Shown here piece after piece: positions 21,745 to 33,920 of a DNA stretch of 64,000 nt (positions within the stretch are counted from its first letter, which is position 1; every line of letters starts with the position of its first letter). A program made the position numbers and the translations under genes. The stretch is from Daphnia carinata (lineage: Eukaryota > Arthropoda > Branchiopoda > Diplostraca > Daphniidae), in assembly GCF_022539665.2 (NCBI RefSeq), contig NC_081335.1, positions 6,262,001 through 6,326,000 of the forward strand, written 5' to 3'. The notes beneath the pieces are model-generated. The model was given only the letters and a program-made list of their open reading frames with translations. It ran no database searches and was not told where the DNA came from.

Positions 21745-22233
21745 TTTATTTTGCCCAAGAAATGTGTTCGAGAGCTGCCCCTGAATTATTACCATTCTTG
21801 GTTCCTGGAAAAGGAAGAGGTGATAAAGCAGCTCGACATTTGGTCGATTCCAGAATTGTGAGAGGAATTACCCCTTACCAATCAAAGTTTATCTGACTAT
21901 TGTTTCAATTAATAGGAATCAGCTAACCTTGCAAGTTCCATGGAACAGGAAACAAGGGGATCACCGTTTATCCTATACATTGGATCGACAATCCACCTCA
22001 TTTTGGAGAGTAAACCATTTATGGGATTTCATACAACTCCGGATGCTGTTATTGGATTAATGGCAAGCTACTACGTCTTTCACTTTAAATACAGCGACAA
22101 GGTTCAAAATGCATTGTTGTTTCTTCAGTCCTACGTTTTAGGCGTAAAGGACGAAGCAACTGATACTTGTGCATCTGTCCATTCCTTTTCCGCATTGATG
22201 GATAAAATGAACACTTTTTCATTGTTTTTGTAA
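21745..22233 (+). pseudogene. 3' end of the unknown multi-exon gene, copy 1
   Basis: The last exon follows an acceptor at about 21915 (attaatag/gaatcagc) and is open for about 105 codons to the stop at 22231-22233: PFILYIGSTIHLILESKPFM, then ...LMASYYVFHFKYSDKVQNAL and LLFLQSYVLGVKDEA. The same exon and its preceding intron sequence recur at 32350-32690, where the frame is broken, so the two loci are DNA-level duplicates and not retrocopies. Function unknown. Confidence 0.45.
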
Positions 22234-23181
22234 TTGCATAGCGTTCGATATCTATACTTTTGTTTTCATCTGAGTCTGTTACTTAGATACATTAACAACA
22301 AATATCATTTTCAGTTGGATTTACTGCTATTATTTCAATTATTCATTTAAATAACTAGTACATGACCGGGTCATTTAGTTTCATTTTTCGGTAATAAAGT
22401 AGTTCATCTACCTACCATTGATTCAAACGAAAAAAAAATAAAAATAAATAAAAAAACCATAATGGAGACTGAATGATTGTTTAGTGACATAGTTAGTCAA
22501 AAGTTTTAAGCCATTCAGCTACTTCAACACATTTGAATATTATATTTTTCAGGGTAAATATGGAATTAGGTTGAAAACTTAGAAAACACTGAAAACTGCA
22601 GTTAGTAATATTGAAGTACTAAGTAACTGCCTGTTTCAATCTCAGTTTTTGTGTGTTTATGGCTGGTACTCTCCTGTTGAGCCAGAGTGGTACCACTGAT
22701 CAATGTTGTCGTCTGCTCCTTATACTTTTTTTTTCAACACAAAAAGAAACGTGTGTGCTTTTCAGTGGACTAATTCCGAATAAAGTTATTACAAAGAAGA
22801 AAACCAAATCGGCAGTATCATCTCAGCTTTGTATTTACTTAAACAAGTATACATTTAATACATACGAGTATGCTTTGGATGGTATTGGAAAATCAAACCT
22901 TTTGCTCTAAAGCTAAAGTTCTGAACCTTTAGTTTTGGTTTAGTGTTAGTTTAGTGGTAGGTTTTTTTTAAACGACCAACCAAGTCAAATAAAAATGCCC
23001 CCTATTGTCACGTAGCACAATTGCATAGAGTTTTTAGCCGAATTTAAGCATGTGGTAAACTGCGGAAAAGCCATGTTCGAAATTACTATGGAAATGAAAC
23101 ACCCATCAACAGGCACTCATCTTTATATCACTGTGGGCTGGGACAATTTTGGGTTTACACCAAATACTACAATATATTTTG
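22234..23181. other. no gene seen
   Basis: AT-rich sequence. The first 90 bp match the 3' flank of the duplicate locus at 32691-32850. An 85-codon frame at 22653-22910 has no recognisable domain and is probably fortuitous. Confidence 0.4.
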
Positions 23182-23183
23182 TA

Positions 23184-23628
23184 CTGGGCTGCGAGAGACA
23201 GACTAAGGGATGAGAAGCCTCGTTTCTATGATAACTAATTTGCTGGATAACGGAATACTCACAGTTTGTTCTAACCCTTATTTTATATTAGTTGTCCGTA
23301 TAAAAGAGGGGGTTGGCTTATAAACATAAATAAAGCTGTTTGTTTTTTATGAAAAACTGGTTCATATCACAAAAATACTTAGAAAAATAAGAGAATAAAT
23401 CGTTGCTGACGTAGGCCCTGTGGTTTTATTACACCTAGCAGAAACTTAATAGTAACTTATTGGATGAGGCTAATGGCATCGAGGCGACATTTGAAACTCA
23501 CAACAAATTATTAACTGGAAAATTTTTCAGTATTCTTTTTGGGGTGTTGAACAAATCCATCTGAAACAAATGTCTGGTTACCATAGAAACGAGGCTACTC
23601 ACCCCGCAGTCTGCCTCTTGTTGCTCAG
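23184..23628. mobile_element. 445-bp TA-flanked MITE
   Basis: Imperfect terminal inverted repeats of about 50 bp (left: ctgggctgcgagagacag... agcctcgtttctatg; right is the reverse: catagaaacgaggct... gcctcttgttgctcag) with TA at each end (23182-23183, 23629-23630). No coding capacity. Tc1/mariner-type by target site only. Confidence 0.65.
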
Positions 23629-23649
23629 TAAAACAAACATTTGCAATAC

Positions 23650-23720
23650 AGTGCCGGTCCAGTTATAGAACCGGCCTGTGTGCAGTTCTATAACCGAGCA
23701 GCCGATCTCAGAGCCACCTA
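23650..23720 (+). repeat. orphan terminus of the cagtgccgg MITE family
   Basis: Starts TA-cagtgccggtccagttat and continues with agaaccgg... ttctataaccg, like the left end of the complete element at 23932. No matching right end was found. Confidence 0.5.
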
Positions 23721-23931
23721 TCGTTGATTCATTCATCACTCAGATTTTGACGGTATGAGAATGTAAAAGCTAATAGCACAGGGATAATGCTGACCTCTAT
23801 GTAACTACCCGGAATAGGGGGTTATCATATTCGACTTTTATATCTTAACAATTCCTTCATTTTTTTTTACCAACAAGAGGGTTCAACCACAAAGGGGATG
23901 CCCCATCAACGATTGGTCATTATATTAGATA

Positions 23932-24406
23932 CAGTGCCGGTACACGTATAGAAACCCCTAGCTATGGAACCGGCTCGGTTATCGAACCGATTTTTCTTTG
24001 CCGTGATCAGCGCCCATAATCAATAAATGGAACACAATAAAACGACACGAAGAGTGTCATTTTGCAATACAGTTATTAAAAAATTCTGATTACATTAAAA
24101 GGCAAATAGAAAAGTAGCACAATAACTCATTTTGTTCTATTGTTTCCCGCCTGAATTCGTTTGGAAGGTAATTATTTCACGTAGGGTCATTAAACTAATT
24201 AGTACTATGTCTAAAATTGCTAAAACCAATTCGAGTAACATGTGTTTGTACGAATTAAAGTGCGTAACTCCGTTCATTCCCAACACGAAATATGGATTTA
24301 GTTCAAAATAGGAGCCAATGGCAGCGATGAAACACGGCAAAGAAAAATCGGTTCGATAACCGCGCCGGTTCTATAGCTAGGCTGTTCTGTAAGTGGACCG
24401 CAACTG
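23932..24406. mobile_element. 475-bp pogo/Tigger-like MITE with ~75-bp inverted repeats
   Basis: Left end cagtgccggtacacgtatag and right end ctgtaagtggaccgcaactg are reverse-complementary with few mismatches, and the inverted repeat runs through ggttatcgaaccgatttttc and ttgccgtg. TA borders both ends (23930-23931, 24407-24408). CAGT-type ends with TA duplication are typical of the pogo branch of Tc1/mariner. No transposase is encoded. Confidence 0.8.
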
Positions 24407-24431
24407 TACATAACATCCTCCTCATCTTCCT

Positions 24432-24850
24432 CATTGAATACTCAATAGCACCTTTGACCAGCCATGGATTTTCTGTAGAAGTATTAGCCAGAAGTGTATC
24501 CTTACTGTCACTGCACTCGCTGCTGAATGAAAGAGAATGTTCAGAATTACCAAAATCACTCTAATTAGGCTTAGTATAAGTAACGACTAACAATTGAAAC
24601 AAGATACTGACAATAGCCAACGTAGGCATAGTAATCTATCAATAAATTTTCTTTACCTTTTATTGTCAGAATCGGGATTGCTATCCAATTTAACAGTTTC
24701 ACCACCAACTTGATTTGATTGATCACTTGCAACTCGATGCCTTTTTGTTTGAAGAGAGGGGGTTCCTGAAACTGAAGCAGTTGTTCTTTTTTCGGTAACA
24801 TTCTCAGATTTTCTAGTTTTAATTCAGTTAATAAGAATTTCTTAAGTTTT
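24432..24850 (-). pseudogene. possible decayed two-exon gene fragment
   Basis: On the minus strand a Ser/Thr-rich frame (SENVTEKRTTASVSGTPSLQ, ending ...DSNPDSDNK) stops at a good donor (AAAAG/GTAAAG, near 24655). Further on (24555-24440) is FGNSEHSLSFSSECSDSKDT. Composition and splice context look exonic, but there is no start and the product is unknown. Confidence 0.25.
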
Positions 24851-24944
24851 AGTTCAGCGGAAAAAGACAATAAAGACATTCACTTGCAAGTCTACGTTAT
24901 TGTTAAACTGCACTTATTGTTAAAGAAATTAGCACTAAGCAGTC

Positions 24945-25085
24945 CACAATCAAGCTCAAGCCAGCCTGCTTTGCAGCTTTTACTTCAAGATTGAACCTCA
25001 TTTAACATGTATAATTTTTACGAAAACTTGGAATTCTGGTTCATAGATGGCGCTCTATGAGCTTTTTACTCATGGAGAAAACGGC
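24945..25085 (-). repeat. fragment of the 737-bp hAT MITE family
   Basis: The run from gctcaagccagcctgcttt to ttcatagatggcgctctatgag matches 16116-16225 inside the complete element. Termini are absent. Confidence 0.55.
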
Positions 25086-26132
25086 TTTTGGTAAAAATAC
25101 CATTCCGCCCCAAAATAATGGTCTTAAATAATTTTTCTTGTAAACGATGAAGAAATTGCTAAACTAGAGGTCTGTATGCATAAAATATGATTACTCCTAT
25201 ATTTGCAGTAAAAAAGCTAAATAGCGGCAAAAATTTTAGCAAAGAAAATACCGTTATTTTTGTTTTCTAAACTACTTCTATAGTTCTGACCTAATCGTTA
25301 CAAACTTTTACGCTAAACAGAAAACATGTAGACATATACCAAGAAATGGTTTTGAAATTTTAAATCGACTGTCTCACTTTTAAATGGAACGAAATCCAGT
25401 TAATTAGCAGAGACTTACTTGCTCAACGGCATCATTATGTTCAACGAATCTTGTTATTAACCGTTTTCGTGTCTAGCAAATATATTTCCCACGCCTAAAT
25501 GATTGTTTTTTTATCCCGACGGCCGTATATTTAATGCACGTGTAGGAGTATTGTTCAAGGCCGCGAAAAGCTGGGCGATGTAAAATATGAATCTTTTTGA
25601 GATACCACTTTTTAGCTTCTGGAAAGACGTGAGGGAGTCGAGGACATATTTAAGGAAGGCATATGCTCTGAAAAAACCAACAATGGTATTGTAAAAAAAA
25701 TTTCGCGTTGGTTGTTTGGCGAGCTGATTGGCCAACTACTTTCGTGGGAAAAAAAGGGATAGGATAGTAGAGGCACCATCTTCAAAACTCAAAACACTTG
25801 CGAGACGTGAGCAAAGTCTTCATTTGGTTTTTTACTTTTCAGATACCAATCCTGTCTTATTATTACAACAACTTTGTTTTTTAAAGCAAATTTTTAACTC
25901 TAAACTGACGACACATAGTGCAGACACGGATGAAAACGGCAAACATGGATGGGAAAAAATTGGGGAAATGTTCAAAACTTTTTTTTAAGAATTGGAGGAG
26001 TCGACCGACGTAGAAGAAGAGAAAGAAAAAGAGGACCAAGGATATGTTAAAAATTAACAATTGGTCAATTCTCGTATTAGTTTATTCTTCCAACGTGTCG
26101 GTTTTTGGCAACTCCTTTAATAAAGATTTAAA
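25086..26132. other. no recognisable gene
   Basis: Two short open frames (25511-25735 minus, 25728-25988 plus) have no recognisable domains and no splice-site support. An adenine/glutamate-rich run near 26010 (gaagaagagaaagaaaaag) is low complexity. Confidence 0.35.
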
Positions 26133-26874
26133 TGTAACGAAGCTGAATACATTACTCCTTTAACTTCTTTCGCTTTGCTTCCGTAGCAGCGGGCAAGTCT
26201 GGACGTGGAAGTTCCAACATCATATACGCAGTTTGGCTGACGTAAATGAACACCTGACAGCTGATTCACGCAGTCGGTACGTCACCAACATCACGCAACG
26301 TTGACCGAGCCTTCTGATTGGCTGCCCGCGTAAAGCCTACAAGTTCCTCCAAATCACGCCTATTTGCAATATTGTGAAGTTCCATGATGAACCCAGCGAC
26401 TGATAAAGGTTAGACTAGAACTTGCAGGCGATCAAAGTAGTTGCCTCAAGGCATCTTTCTTGCTTTTATTGGTAGCCTTGTAGTGAAATTATTTCCTTTT
26501 GTCTTGATGTTTTACTAATCAAGTTCGGTTCAATTAAACTTATTCGAACTTAGAATAATTCTCGGCAATGCGAATGTCTTTGCTTTTCTCGTTTGAACTC
26601 TTGTCTGTGCATCTCTCTCGCGAAGCCGAGTGATCACGTTCGCTATCGTATCGCTTTTCTTCCGTTCCTCTATACGTGTGACTAGGGTAAGACCAAAACA
26701 TAATTCTCTCTGATAACTTGTTTCTTTTCTCTTCCATGTTTTCTTACCTTGTGTATTCTTGTGTTTTAGCCTAAAATAATACATACATCATTGTGGGTAA
26801 CCGCCTACGAGTTCTTATTTCATCTTTGTCTTAAATCCGTAAAGTCATCCTCCCTACGGAGAGAATGCTTTACA
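26133..26874 (+). mobile_element. solo LTR of a Gypsy element related to GyA
   Basis: Starts tgtaacgaag and ends gaatgctttaca, exactly the LTR ends of GyA and GyB, and is flanked by taaa on both sides (26129-26132, 26875-26878), a perfect 4-bp target duplication. The last 80 bp (cgccttcgag-like box, then gtcttaaat...gtaaagtcat) align with the GyA LTR end. 742 bp. Confidence 0.85.
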
Positions 26875-26878
26875 TAAA

Positions 26879-27339
26879 TATGCAAAAGCTTTATCAAAAT
26901 AATTTAACTAGATCCAGGCTCTTTCAACATCGGGTTGTATCATAACAAAAAGAAACAAGCTTAAAAGGAATCAAAAGAATCCTCGTAGAGAAACAAAACT
27001 TGAAGACGAAAGAAGCCAGGAATGACGAAAGTTGTTTGATAAAAAATTATATGGTTAGATTTAGCAAATTATTGTTTTTTGTCTTGGTGATTCTTAAATT
27101 TATATTTTCATTTTTAGAGAAACACGAATTTGTAGACAAATTTCAGATGTTTTGATAAAAAATGCCCCTCAATGCCTGTTCCTAAACCGACTAATGTAGC
27201 TGCATTAGAAAATTCTGGACTATGGGGAAAAACTATGAGATTCATGGACACAAACGAAAAACAAAAACCATTAAAACTAAAATTGATGCGTAATGCATTA
27301 AAACACTGCACAGACGAACGAATTGCAATTAATGATCTT
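26879..27339. other. no firm gene; 67-codon ATG frame
   Basis: A plus-strand ATG frame at 27172-27375 (MPVPKPTNVAALENSGLWGK...) runs into the repeat that begins at 27340. I do not recognise it; it could be an exon or chance. Confidence 0.3.
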
Positions 27340-28350
27340 CCCACACGGCACATCTCCTTCCTGGGAGCCTCCTAAAAGGTTCTTAGCCTCCCCGGTGCAT
27401 CAATCATGTCGTTGGGAAGTACTGAGGAAGGCCACAAGCAGGTGGAAAATTTGTCGAGGAGCATGCCAATATTTTCAATTCAAGAAATTGTTGGTGATAT
27501 GCTCAGGAGTGCTTTAGGAGATCCCTCCGTGAAAGTAAGACTCGTGAGCTTTAAAGTATCGCAAAAACATTTGGCTCAAGTAGAATTGTTACATAATGTA
27601 AATTTTTGGGTTTACCATTTCAAATTAGAATTAAAAATTAGAAATTTAGAATTACGTAACGATAGTAGCATGAAATAGTAAAAAATTTATGAAATTGGAA
27701 AAGTTTGTTATGACCACTATAAAGTGCAATATAAGTAATAAATATTTTTGATTTTGCTCTAATAGTATTTTGTTCAATGAACTCTATTAAATACAATATA
27801 GTTGATGTTTTCCCGCAATTTTAATTAAAATAGCATAAGAAAAAACGGTTTTCTGAACCCTTTAAGTAATGCGTAAACACCATCGGTATTTTAAAAAGGT
27901 AAACGCATATAAGCCGACGTTTTTTACGCAACATATTGCCTACTGGATTGAAGGCTGATAGTTGCAATAGAAATGATTTTTGAAAATATTTCTATTTCTC
28001 ATTAGAAATGGGACTAATGCCTTGGTAAAAAAGGGCTGACCTAAATTATTTAAAAAGTCGGTCCTATTTCATCGCCAATTTCAATGAAAGATCAAGCTTT
28101 AGAATTTCAATAAACTATTCTAATAAATATTCTCTTGTCCATTAATATTCAGTGTTTATTTTAATTACATTTAAATGCTTGGTTCTGTAATTGGTTCTGT
28201 ATTGGTTCTATTCTATACGCTAATACCATGGGAGGTTATTGGTACTACCTGAGGATGATGAAAGAGGGACTGAGGAGCCTATCAGGCAGCTACCAGGTAA
28301 CCAAAAAGAAGACTGTAAGAGGAATCGAGGACGGTTATGGGAAAGACTGG
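27340..28350 (+). repeat. cacacggcac-family dispersed repeat, copy 1, with a 90-codon ORF
   Basis: Starts cccacacggcacatctcc and matches 58382-59400 throughout in the same orientation. It carries an ORF at 27406-27678 (ATG, 90 residues; IFSIQEIVGDMLRSALGDPS, then KVRLVSFKVSQKHLAQVELL) conserved in the second copy. The family has terminal inverted repeats at copy 2 (cacacggcac...gtgccgtgtg); this copy lacks the right one. The short protein is unknown. Confidence 0.5.
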
Positions 28351-28887
28351 CACATCCTACTATTCTCCCCATGAAAGGGATATTATATTATTATAGATAA
28401 TATATTAGGATAGAAGAAGGAAAATTTATGTGTGTTTCGCTATAAGCATGGTTGTTACATTTTTCCAAATTCTAAAATTATATTTCCGGTTATTGTTCCG
28501 GAGTTTATTCCGGTGTCTAAACCCCTAAAGTCTAACATTGAATCAGCATTGTTTGCATCTACTTTGAATTTTCGTAGCCCTTACGAATAATTCGACGGGT
28601 TAAAATTTTGGGGACCAAACATCCCAAAGATTGGAAACCGTTTTAACATTGACTGCCTTCTCGTGCCTTTCAGTAAACACCGCGAACCTTCTCCGTCCCA
28701 TTTATATCCATGGATTACTCCGCGTTGTCAGTTGGACTCTCAACAGACATGGCTTTTAAAACTCATTTGAGTTGGAAAGCCATCCTTGGAGTTGCATATC
28801 TCCTTCACTGAACGCCTCGTTTACTCCTTTTGCCTCTTGCACGCCAAGTGTCACAGTTGCCGTGGAGCTCATTTAATCGTCAATATA
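28351..28887. other. no gene seen
   Basis: No convincing frame or repeat match. Confidence 0.35.
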
Positions 28888-29200
28888 CACTGTTAAAAAT
28901 ATCTATTTTTTTCGGTAATTTACCTCTAAAATCGGTAATCATACCTAAAAACGGTGATTTTCAGTTTTGCGAAAAATATGGTGAATTTCCCCCCGAAAAA
29001 TACATTGTGGGTTTTACACACCAGATAACGGGGTTGACGCACCAGATAATGGTGTTAAAAATCTAAAAAACGAAGTTGCTAACCCGAAAGGTGGCGCTGT
29101 TAATTGTTTATGTTTTCATGAAACTTGAAACGGCCAGACATCATAAAAATAGTTCGTCTGTTGTGCTCTGACTTTTAACTCTTGTGAGTTCCAGATTTGC
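28888..29200 (+). repeat. cactgttaaaaat-family repeat, copy 3
   Basis: Same start and internal landmarks as 18470-18800, in the same orientation, with small indels. Ends somewhere near 29200. Confidence 0.55.
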
Positions 29201-29300
29201 TGCCTCATGGAAATTCAAGTAGAAAATACAGGTATGCCATATTAATACGTGAATTTAAATGTGTAGCACTGTTTGCCTCCGATTAGTACTACAGTATGTA

Positions 29301-31902
29301 CTAGTAACGTTGGGCCCGTCCAGGGCCGGGGTACAGATGGCGCTAGTGTATCCTTGCGCTATTGCTAAGAACATCGTTCTACTCCATTTTCGTTTACTTT
29401 TAATTTTTTTCACAATCAAGAGTTCCCCTTTCTTGCCCGCCAACCCACTCACTGTTTCTGCCCTTCCATCCCCTCACTTTCACTGCTTGTCAATAAAACA
29501 GCTGAAGTTGCCCGTCGACCCCCTCTCTGCCCGTCAAGCCAACCTTTGCCCATAAAACCACTCTTTGCCCGTCGACCCCCTCGCTGCCCGTCAACCCCCT
29601 CTCTGCCCGTCGACCCCCTCTCTGCCCGTCAACCCACATTCTGCCCGCAAAAATGCCTGCTGTAGGGGCACATGTACCTTTTTTTGCATTTGCTCTCCCT
29701 TTCGTCACAGTCTCTGCCCGTTAAAACCCCCGCTATAGTTGTCCGTCCACTCACTTTTTCCTTCTGCCCATCAACCTACTATGCCTGCCAAGAAACCCGC
29801 CGTTGTTGCCCGACGACCCCCTGTCTGCCCGCCGGCCCACTCTCTAACCGTTGGCTCGCTAAAACGCATGCTGTATGGCGCATCGACCTTTTGTTTGCAT
29901 TTGCCCGTCTTCTGTCACAATTTCAGCCCGTCAAAATGACCGCTTTATTTGCCCGTCCATCTACTCTTTGCCTCTGCCCGTCTTCCCTCGTACAGTCTAT
30001 GCCCATCGTCCCATTCACTGTGCTCCAAAAATGCTCCTTTTAGTTGCCAGTCCTCCCAGGCTTTACCTCTGCCCGTCTTACATCCCACAGTTTTGCCCGT
30101 CACGCCAATCTTTATTTCCTATTTAACGCACCCACTATCCGTTCCCGTCGGCTTACGTGCTGTTGCCCACCCGTTATACGCAATACTGGAAAGAACTGAA
30201 AAGTAGCTTAAATCCACATTTCCAGCCACATTCTAGTTTTCCAAATGCCCATCCCACCGATTCACTGCAGCCGTCGGCGGTCTGAACCCTTTTTCAGGTA
30301 GTCCCCTCGCCAGCCAATCACAGCAAAAGCACAATTTGACAGACAAACAAACTCCTCCCCCAATTTCCTTGTTGTTTTATATAGTATAGACTAGTAACTT
30401 TGGGCCCGTCCAGGGCCGGGGTATAGGTGGCGCTAGCGCAATTAACGCTATTTTTAAGACAATCGATCCACATTTATTGTTTTTCCCGTCTACCACTAAT
30501 TCCTATTACAAATTAGGAGTTCCCCTTTCTTGCCCGCCGACCCACTCCCTGTTTCTGCCCGTCCATCACCTGACTTTTCTGCCGGCCACGAACCCAGCTG
30601 AAGTTATCCGTCGACCCCCTCTCTGCCCGTCAAACCACTCTTTGCCCGTCAAACCACTCTTTGCCCGTCGACCCCCTCTCTGCCTGTTAACCCACACTCT
30701 GCCCGTCAACTCACATTGTGCCCACAAAATGCCTGCTGGGGGACATCTACCTTTTTTGCATTTGCCCACCCTTTCGTCACAGTCTCGGCCCGTCAAAACC
30801 CCCGCTATAGTTGTCCGTTCACTCATTTTTTGCTTCTGCCCGCTAAGAAGCCCGCTGTTATTGCCGGTCGACCTTCTAACTGCCCGTCGACCCTCTTACT
30901 ACCCGTCGACCCTCTCACAGTCTGTCGGTCCCCTGAGTGCCCGTCGACCCACTCGCTGCCCGTTGACCCTCTCACTGCTCGTCGGCCCCCTAACTGCCCG
31001 TCGACCCACTCGCTGCCCGTCGAACCCCTAACTGCCCGTCGACCCCTTCGCTGCTCGTCGACCCCCTCGCTGCCCGTCGACCCACTCGCTGCCCCTCGAT
31101 CCCATCTTGCCCGTCACCCCACTCGCTACCCGCCAAAACGAATGCTATAGTGGCGCATTGACATTTTCATTTGCTTTTGCCCGTCTTTCCCTCGCAGTCT
31201 CAGCCCAAAAAACGTCCGCTGTAGTTGCCGTCCACCCACGTTTTCCCTCTGCCCGTCTTTTCTCGAATATTCTCTGCCCGTCAACCCCCCTGCCCACCAA
31301 AAAGCCGATGTAGTTGCCCGTCTTCCACCGTACAATTTCTGCCCGTCGGCTTACCTATTGTAACGCCCACCAGTTTTAAGCCAAGCCCGCAGACTAAAAA
31401 ATTGCATTTTCCCGACCTATTGTACAGTTTCTGCCCATCAAAAGGCCCGTTTAGTTGCCTGTCCACTCACTTTTTGCCTCTGCCCGTCAACCCACTTTGC
31501 TCGCCAAGAAACTCGACGTTGTTGCCCGTCGTACCACTCTCTGCCCGCCAAAACGCCTTGTAGTGGCCAATAAAAATAATAAATAAAACTAATAAAATAA
31601 AATTAATTTAAAATTAATTAAAATAAAATAAGAATAATACGCCCTGCCCGTCAGCTTTATGTGCCGTTGCCCACCCGTTAACGCAAAGCCCATAGACTGA
31701 AAAATTGCCCAAATCCGCAATTCCACCTGCAGTTTAGTTTTCCAAAACCCCATCCCACCAATTCACTGTAGCAGACGACCGTTTTGGCGCCAGCCAATCA
31801 CAGCAGCCGGCGGCGGTTTTGACGCCAGCCAGTCAAAACAAAAGCACAAAGTCACAGACACAGGCTCCACCTCCAATTTCCTTGTTTTTTTATAGAGTAT
31901 AG
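29301..31902 (+). repeat. two tandem copies of a C-rich repeat element
   Basis: Unit 1 is about 29301-30390, unit 2 about 30391-31902. Each opens ctagtaac(g/t)ttgggcccg followed by tccagggccggggta, and closes with caatttccttgt, a T run and tatag(t/a)gtata. Between them is a degenerate minisatellite built on TGCCCGTC. The head-to-tail arrangement suggests unequal exchange or insertion into the end of a relative. An AT-rich block near 31565-31645 is peculiar to unit 2. The long open frames across it are by-products of the repeat. Element class unknown. Confidence 0.6.
30870..31140 (+). repeat. minisatellite core, ~19-bp period (ctgcccgtcgaccc)
   Basis: The most regular part of the C-rich region: units close to ctgcccgtcgacccactcg repeat about a dozen times with substitutions. 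The 19-bp period is not a multiple of three, so all three plus frames read similar Pro/Ser/Arg/Leu-rich nonsense. Confidence 0.75.
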
Positions 31903-31919
31903 ATATTCGCTGCTCTTCG

Positions 31920-32690
31920 CCGTTAGTAATCCAATGTGTAGTCGTGAATTGCACTGATCGTACGTGGACAAAAATAGAAATGCTGTCACATTATAGGACA
32001 GTTCATCGAGGCGATCGCACATTGGATGCAAATTGGCTGGCTGGTTGTGAAAGAAGATATCCAACCGAAGATGGACTAAGAAAACATTTGCAGTCTCACC
32101 AGCCAACATTCTTTGAACGAAATATTGAAGCTGCAGCATCTATCTTTTCAACAGAAGCACAAGTGCTTCAGAAGCCCCACAGCTAGTAAGTAGAATAAAT
32201 TTTGTTTTCCATATCCATGAACTTAAAAAATATTAATTTTGTTAATAGTGACTTTACGTTATATCTCCTCTGTCTGTCTGATGAAAGAAAATTTAATCAA
32301 GTAGATTTTCAGACTGCTATGGAAGCAACAAAAGAGACCGATAAAATCTTATCTGACTATTGTTTTAATTATTAGGAATCAGCTAACCTACAAATTTGCA
32401 TCGAGCAAGAAACAATTATATCACTGTTCATCCTATACATTGGATCGACAATCCACCTCATTTTGGAGAGTTATCCATTTGTGAGATTCCACACAACTGC
32501 AAATGCTGTTAATAGATTAATGGCGACCTACTACGTCTTCCACTTTAAATAGAACGATAAGGTTCAAAGCGCATTGTTGTTTATTCTGTCCCACGTTTTA
32601 GGCGTAAAGGACGAAGCAACTTATACTTGTGCATCTGTTCATTCCCTTTCCGCATTGGTGGATAAAATGTAGACTTCTTCATTGTGTTTG
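31920..32690 (+). pseudogene. second decayed copy of the unknown multi-exon gene, with a zinc-finger exon
   Basis: 31944-32186 is an open exon with a C2H2-like finger (VVNCTDRTWTKIEMLSHYRT and then CERRYPTEDGLRKHLQSHQP). After a donor-like gtaagt at 32187, 32350-32690 repeats the last intron/exon of the copy at 21745-22233, including the attattag acceptor. The C-terminal frame is broken: a tyrosine codon of copy 1 is TAG here (HFK-stop). The middle exons of copy 1 are missing. The pair suggests that the intact family protein has an N-terminal zinc finger. Confidence 0.5.
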
Positions 32691-32869
32691 TAATTGCAGA
32701 GTTCGAAATCTATACTTTTGTGTTAATCTTAATCTGTTAACTAAGATACATTAACAATAAATAACATTTTCAGTTGGATTTACTGCTATTATTTCAATTA
32801 TTCATATAAATAACGAGTACACGAACGGGTCATTTGGTTTGATTTTCCGGTAAATATGTGCTTTTACTT

Positions 32870-33710
32870 AGGTGTCATTTTAACCACTTTTCGGAGAAAT
32901 TTTACCAATTTAGAGGAGCCTCCCCTAAATTTTTTAGGTGATATTTCCACCTAACTGGCAGAGTCCGACTTAGGTGCAAATTTCACCTAAATTCGAGGCT
33001 TTTTCTTGAAACTGGAGGTACCTAAAAATGTCTCAATTGCCAATGTTTCTTGGCAATTGAAACGTGGGTTTTCACATAAGAGAGCTCCCGTCTTATAAAG
33101 AAACTAAAATGACGATATCTCAGAATCTGGGAAACATATTTTGATGAAGTTTTTACTAAAATATTAAAAACTTAATCCTACATTTTTTTAGGTATTTTAG
33201 AACTTCCTGGAGCAACAAAATATTATTTAATGAACATTTGTAATATTGAACATTTGTTTCTCAAATTAGCTTCATAGTTAGTCGCTGAAATCAGAAAACG
33301 GTTGCTAATATGAAAATTAAATTATTATAATAGCCTTTATTCCATGTTGAAACATATATCCTAATTGTCAATAATGAATGTAATTGAATTTTACTAATCA
33401 ATTGGTTTAAGCAACGCAACGTTGGCAATTTTGCAAAAAAGTGGAAAAATTAAATGCAGACGATATGTACAAGCCAACCAGCAGACGATATTTATCAAAA
33501 TTGGAAATTTTAAAGTTTGATTGGGCAATTTCAACTTGTTCTCCGTGGCCTAGGCCAACCGCATTGCTCTTGCATTGAGCCAAACAGTTGGCCTAGGCCT
33601 TTGGTTTTGCGAAGTCTCTTCTAGTCGAAGAGCTTTTTCTTCTTCGCTCAATTGCTTACACACCGGCTTTGACATCGTTCGGGTATTTTTGATGAATGTT
33701 ATATAATAGA
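32870..33710 (+). repeat. left-truncated TA-family element with fold-back repeat
   Basis: From about 33010 (actggaggtacct...caattgcc) the sequence follows the interior of the TA-family element 15345-15610, then ttcatagttagtcg at 33271 (the empty site for the hAT at 2670) and the ctccgtggcctaggcc fold-back (33548-33690). The stretch 32870-33000 has repeated cacctaa/ttaggtg motifs of another small repeat. No gene. Confidence 0.55.
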
Positions 33711-33920
33711 TGTAATATTTAGATTCCTTGTGACACCAGAAATGTTTTAGTGTGTATTACACATCAAAATTTGTCAAATCAGTTTAACAAATTCTATATT
33801 ATTAACAGCCAATCATAGTCGAGAAGACAGAAGCCATTATTTTTAGGCGGATTTTTTAAATTTCCCATTTTTGTCTACGTAAGAAAAGGTTTGAAAACAA
33901 GTCATGCAGTTATATACTAG
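33711..33920. other. left flank of GyA
   Basis: Unremarkable AT-rich sequence ending in the ctag target duplication (33917-33920). Confidence 0.4.

Noticed and set aside
29259-31563. Several overlapping plus- and minus-strand ORFs of 60-184 codons rich in Pro/Ser/Arg
   Set aside because: They are the three frames of a 19-bp period minisatellite; the period is not a multiple of three and the same peptide pattern appears in every frame.
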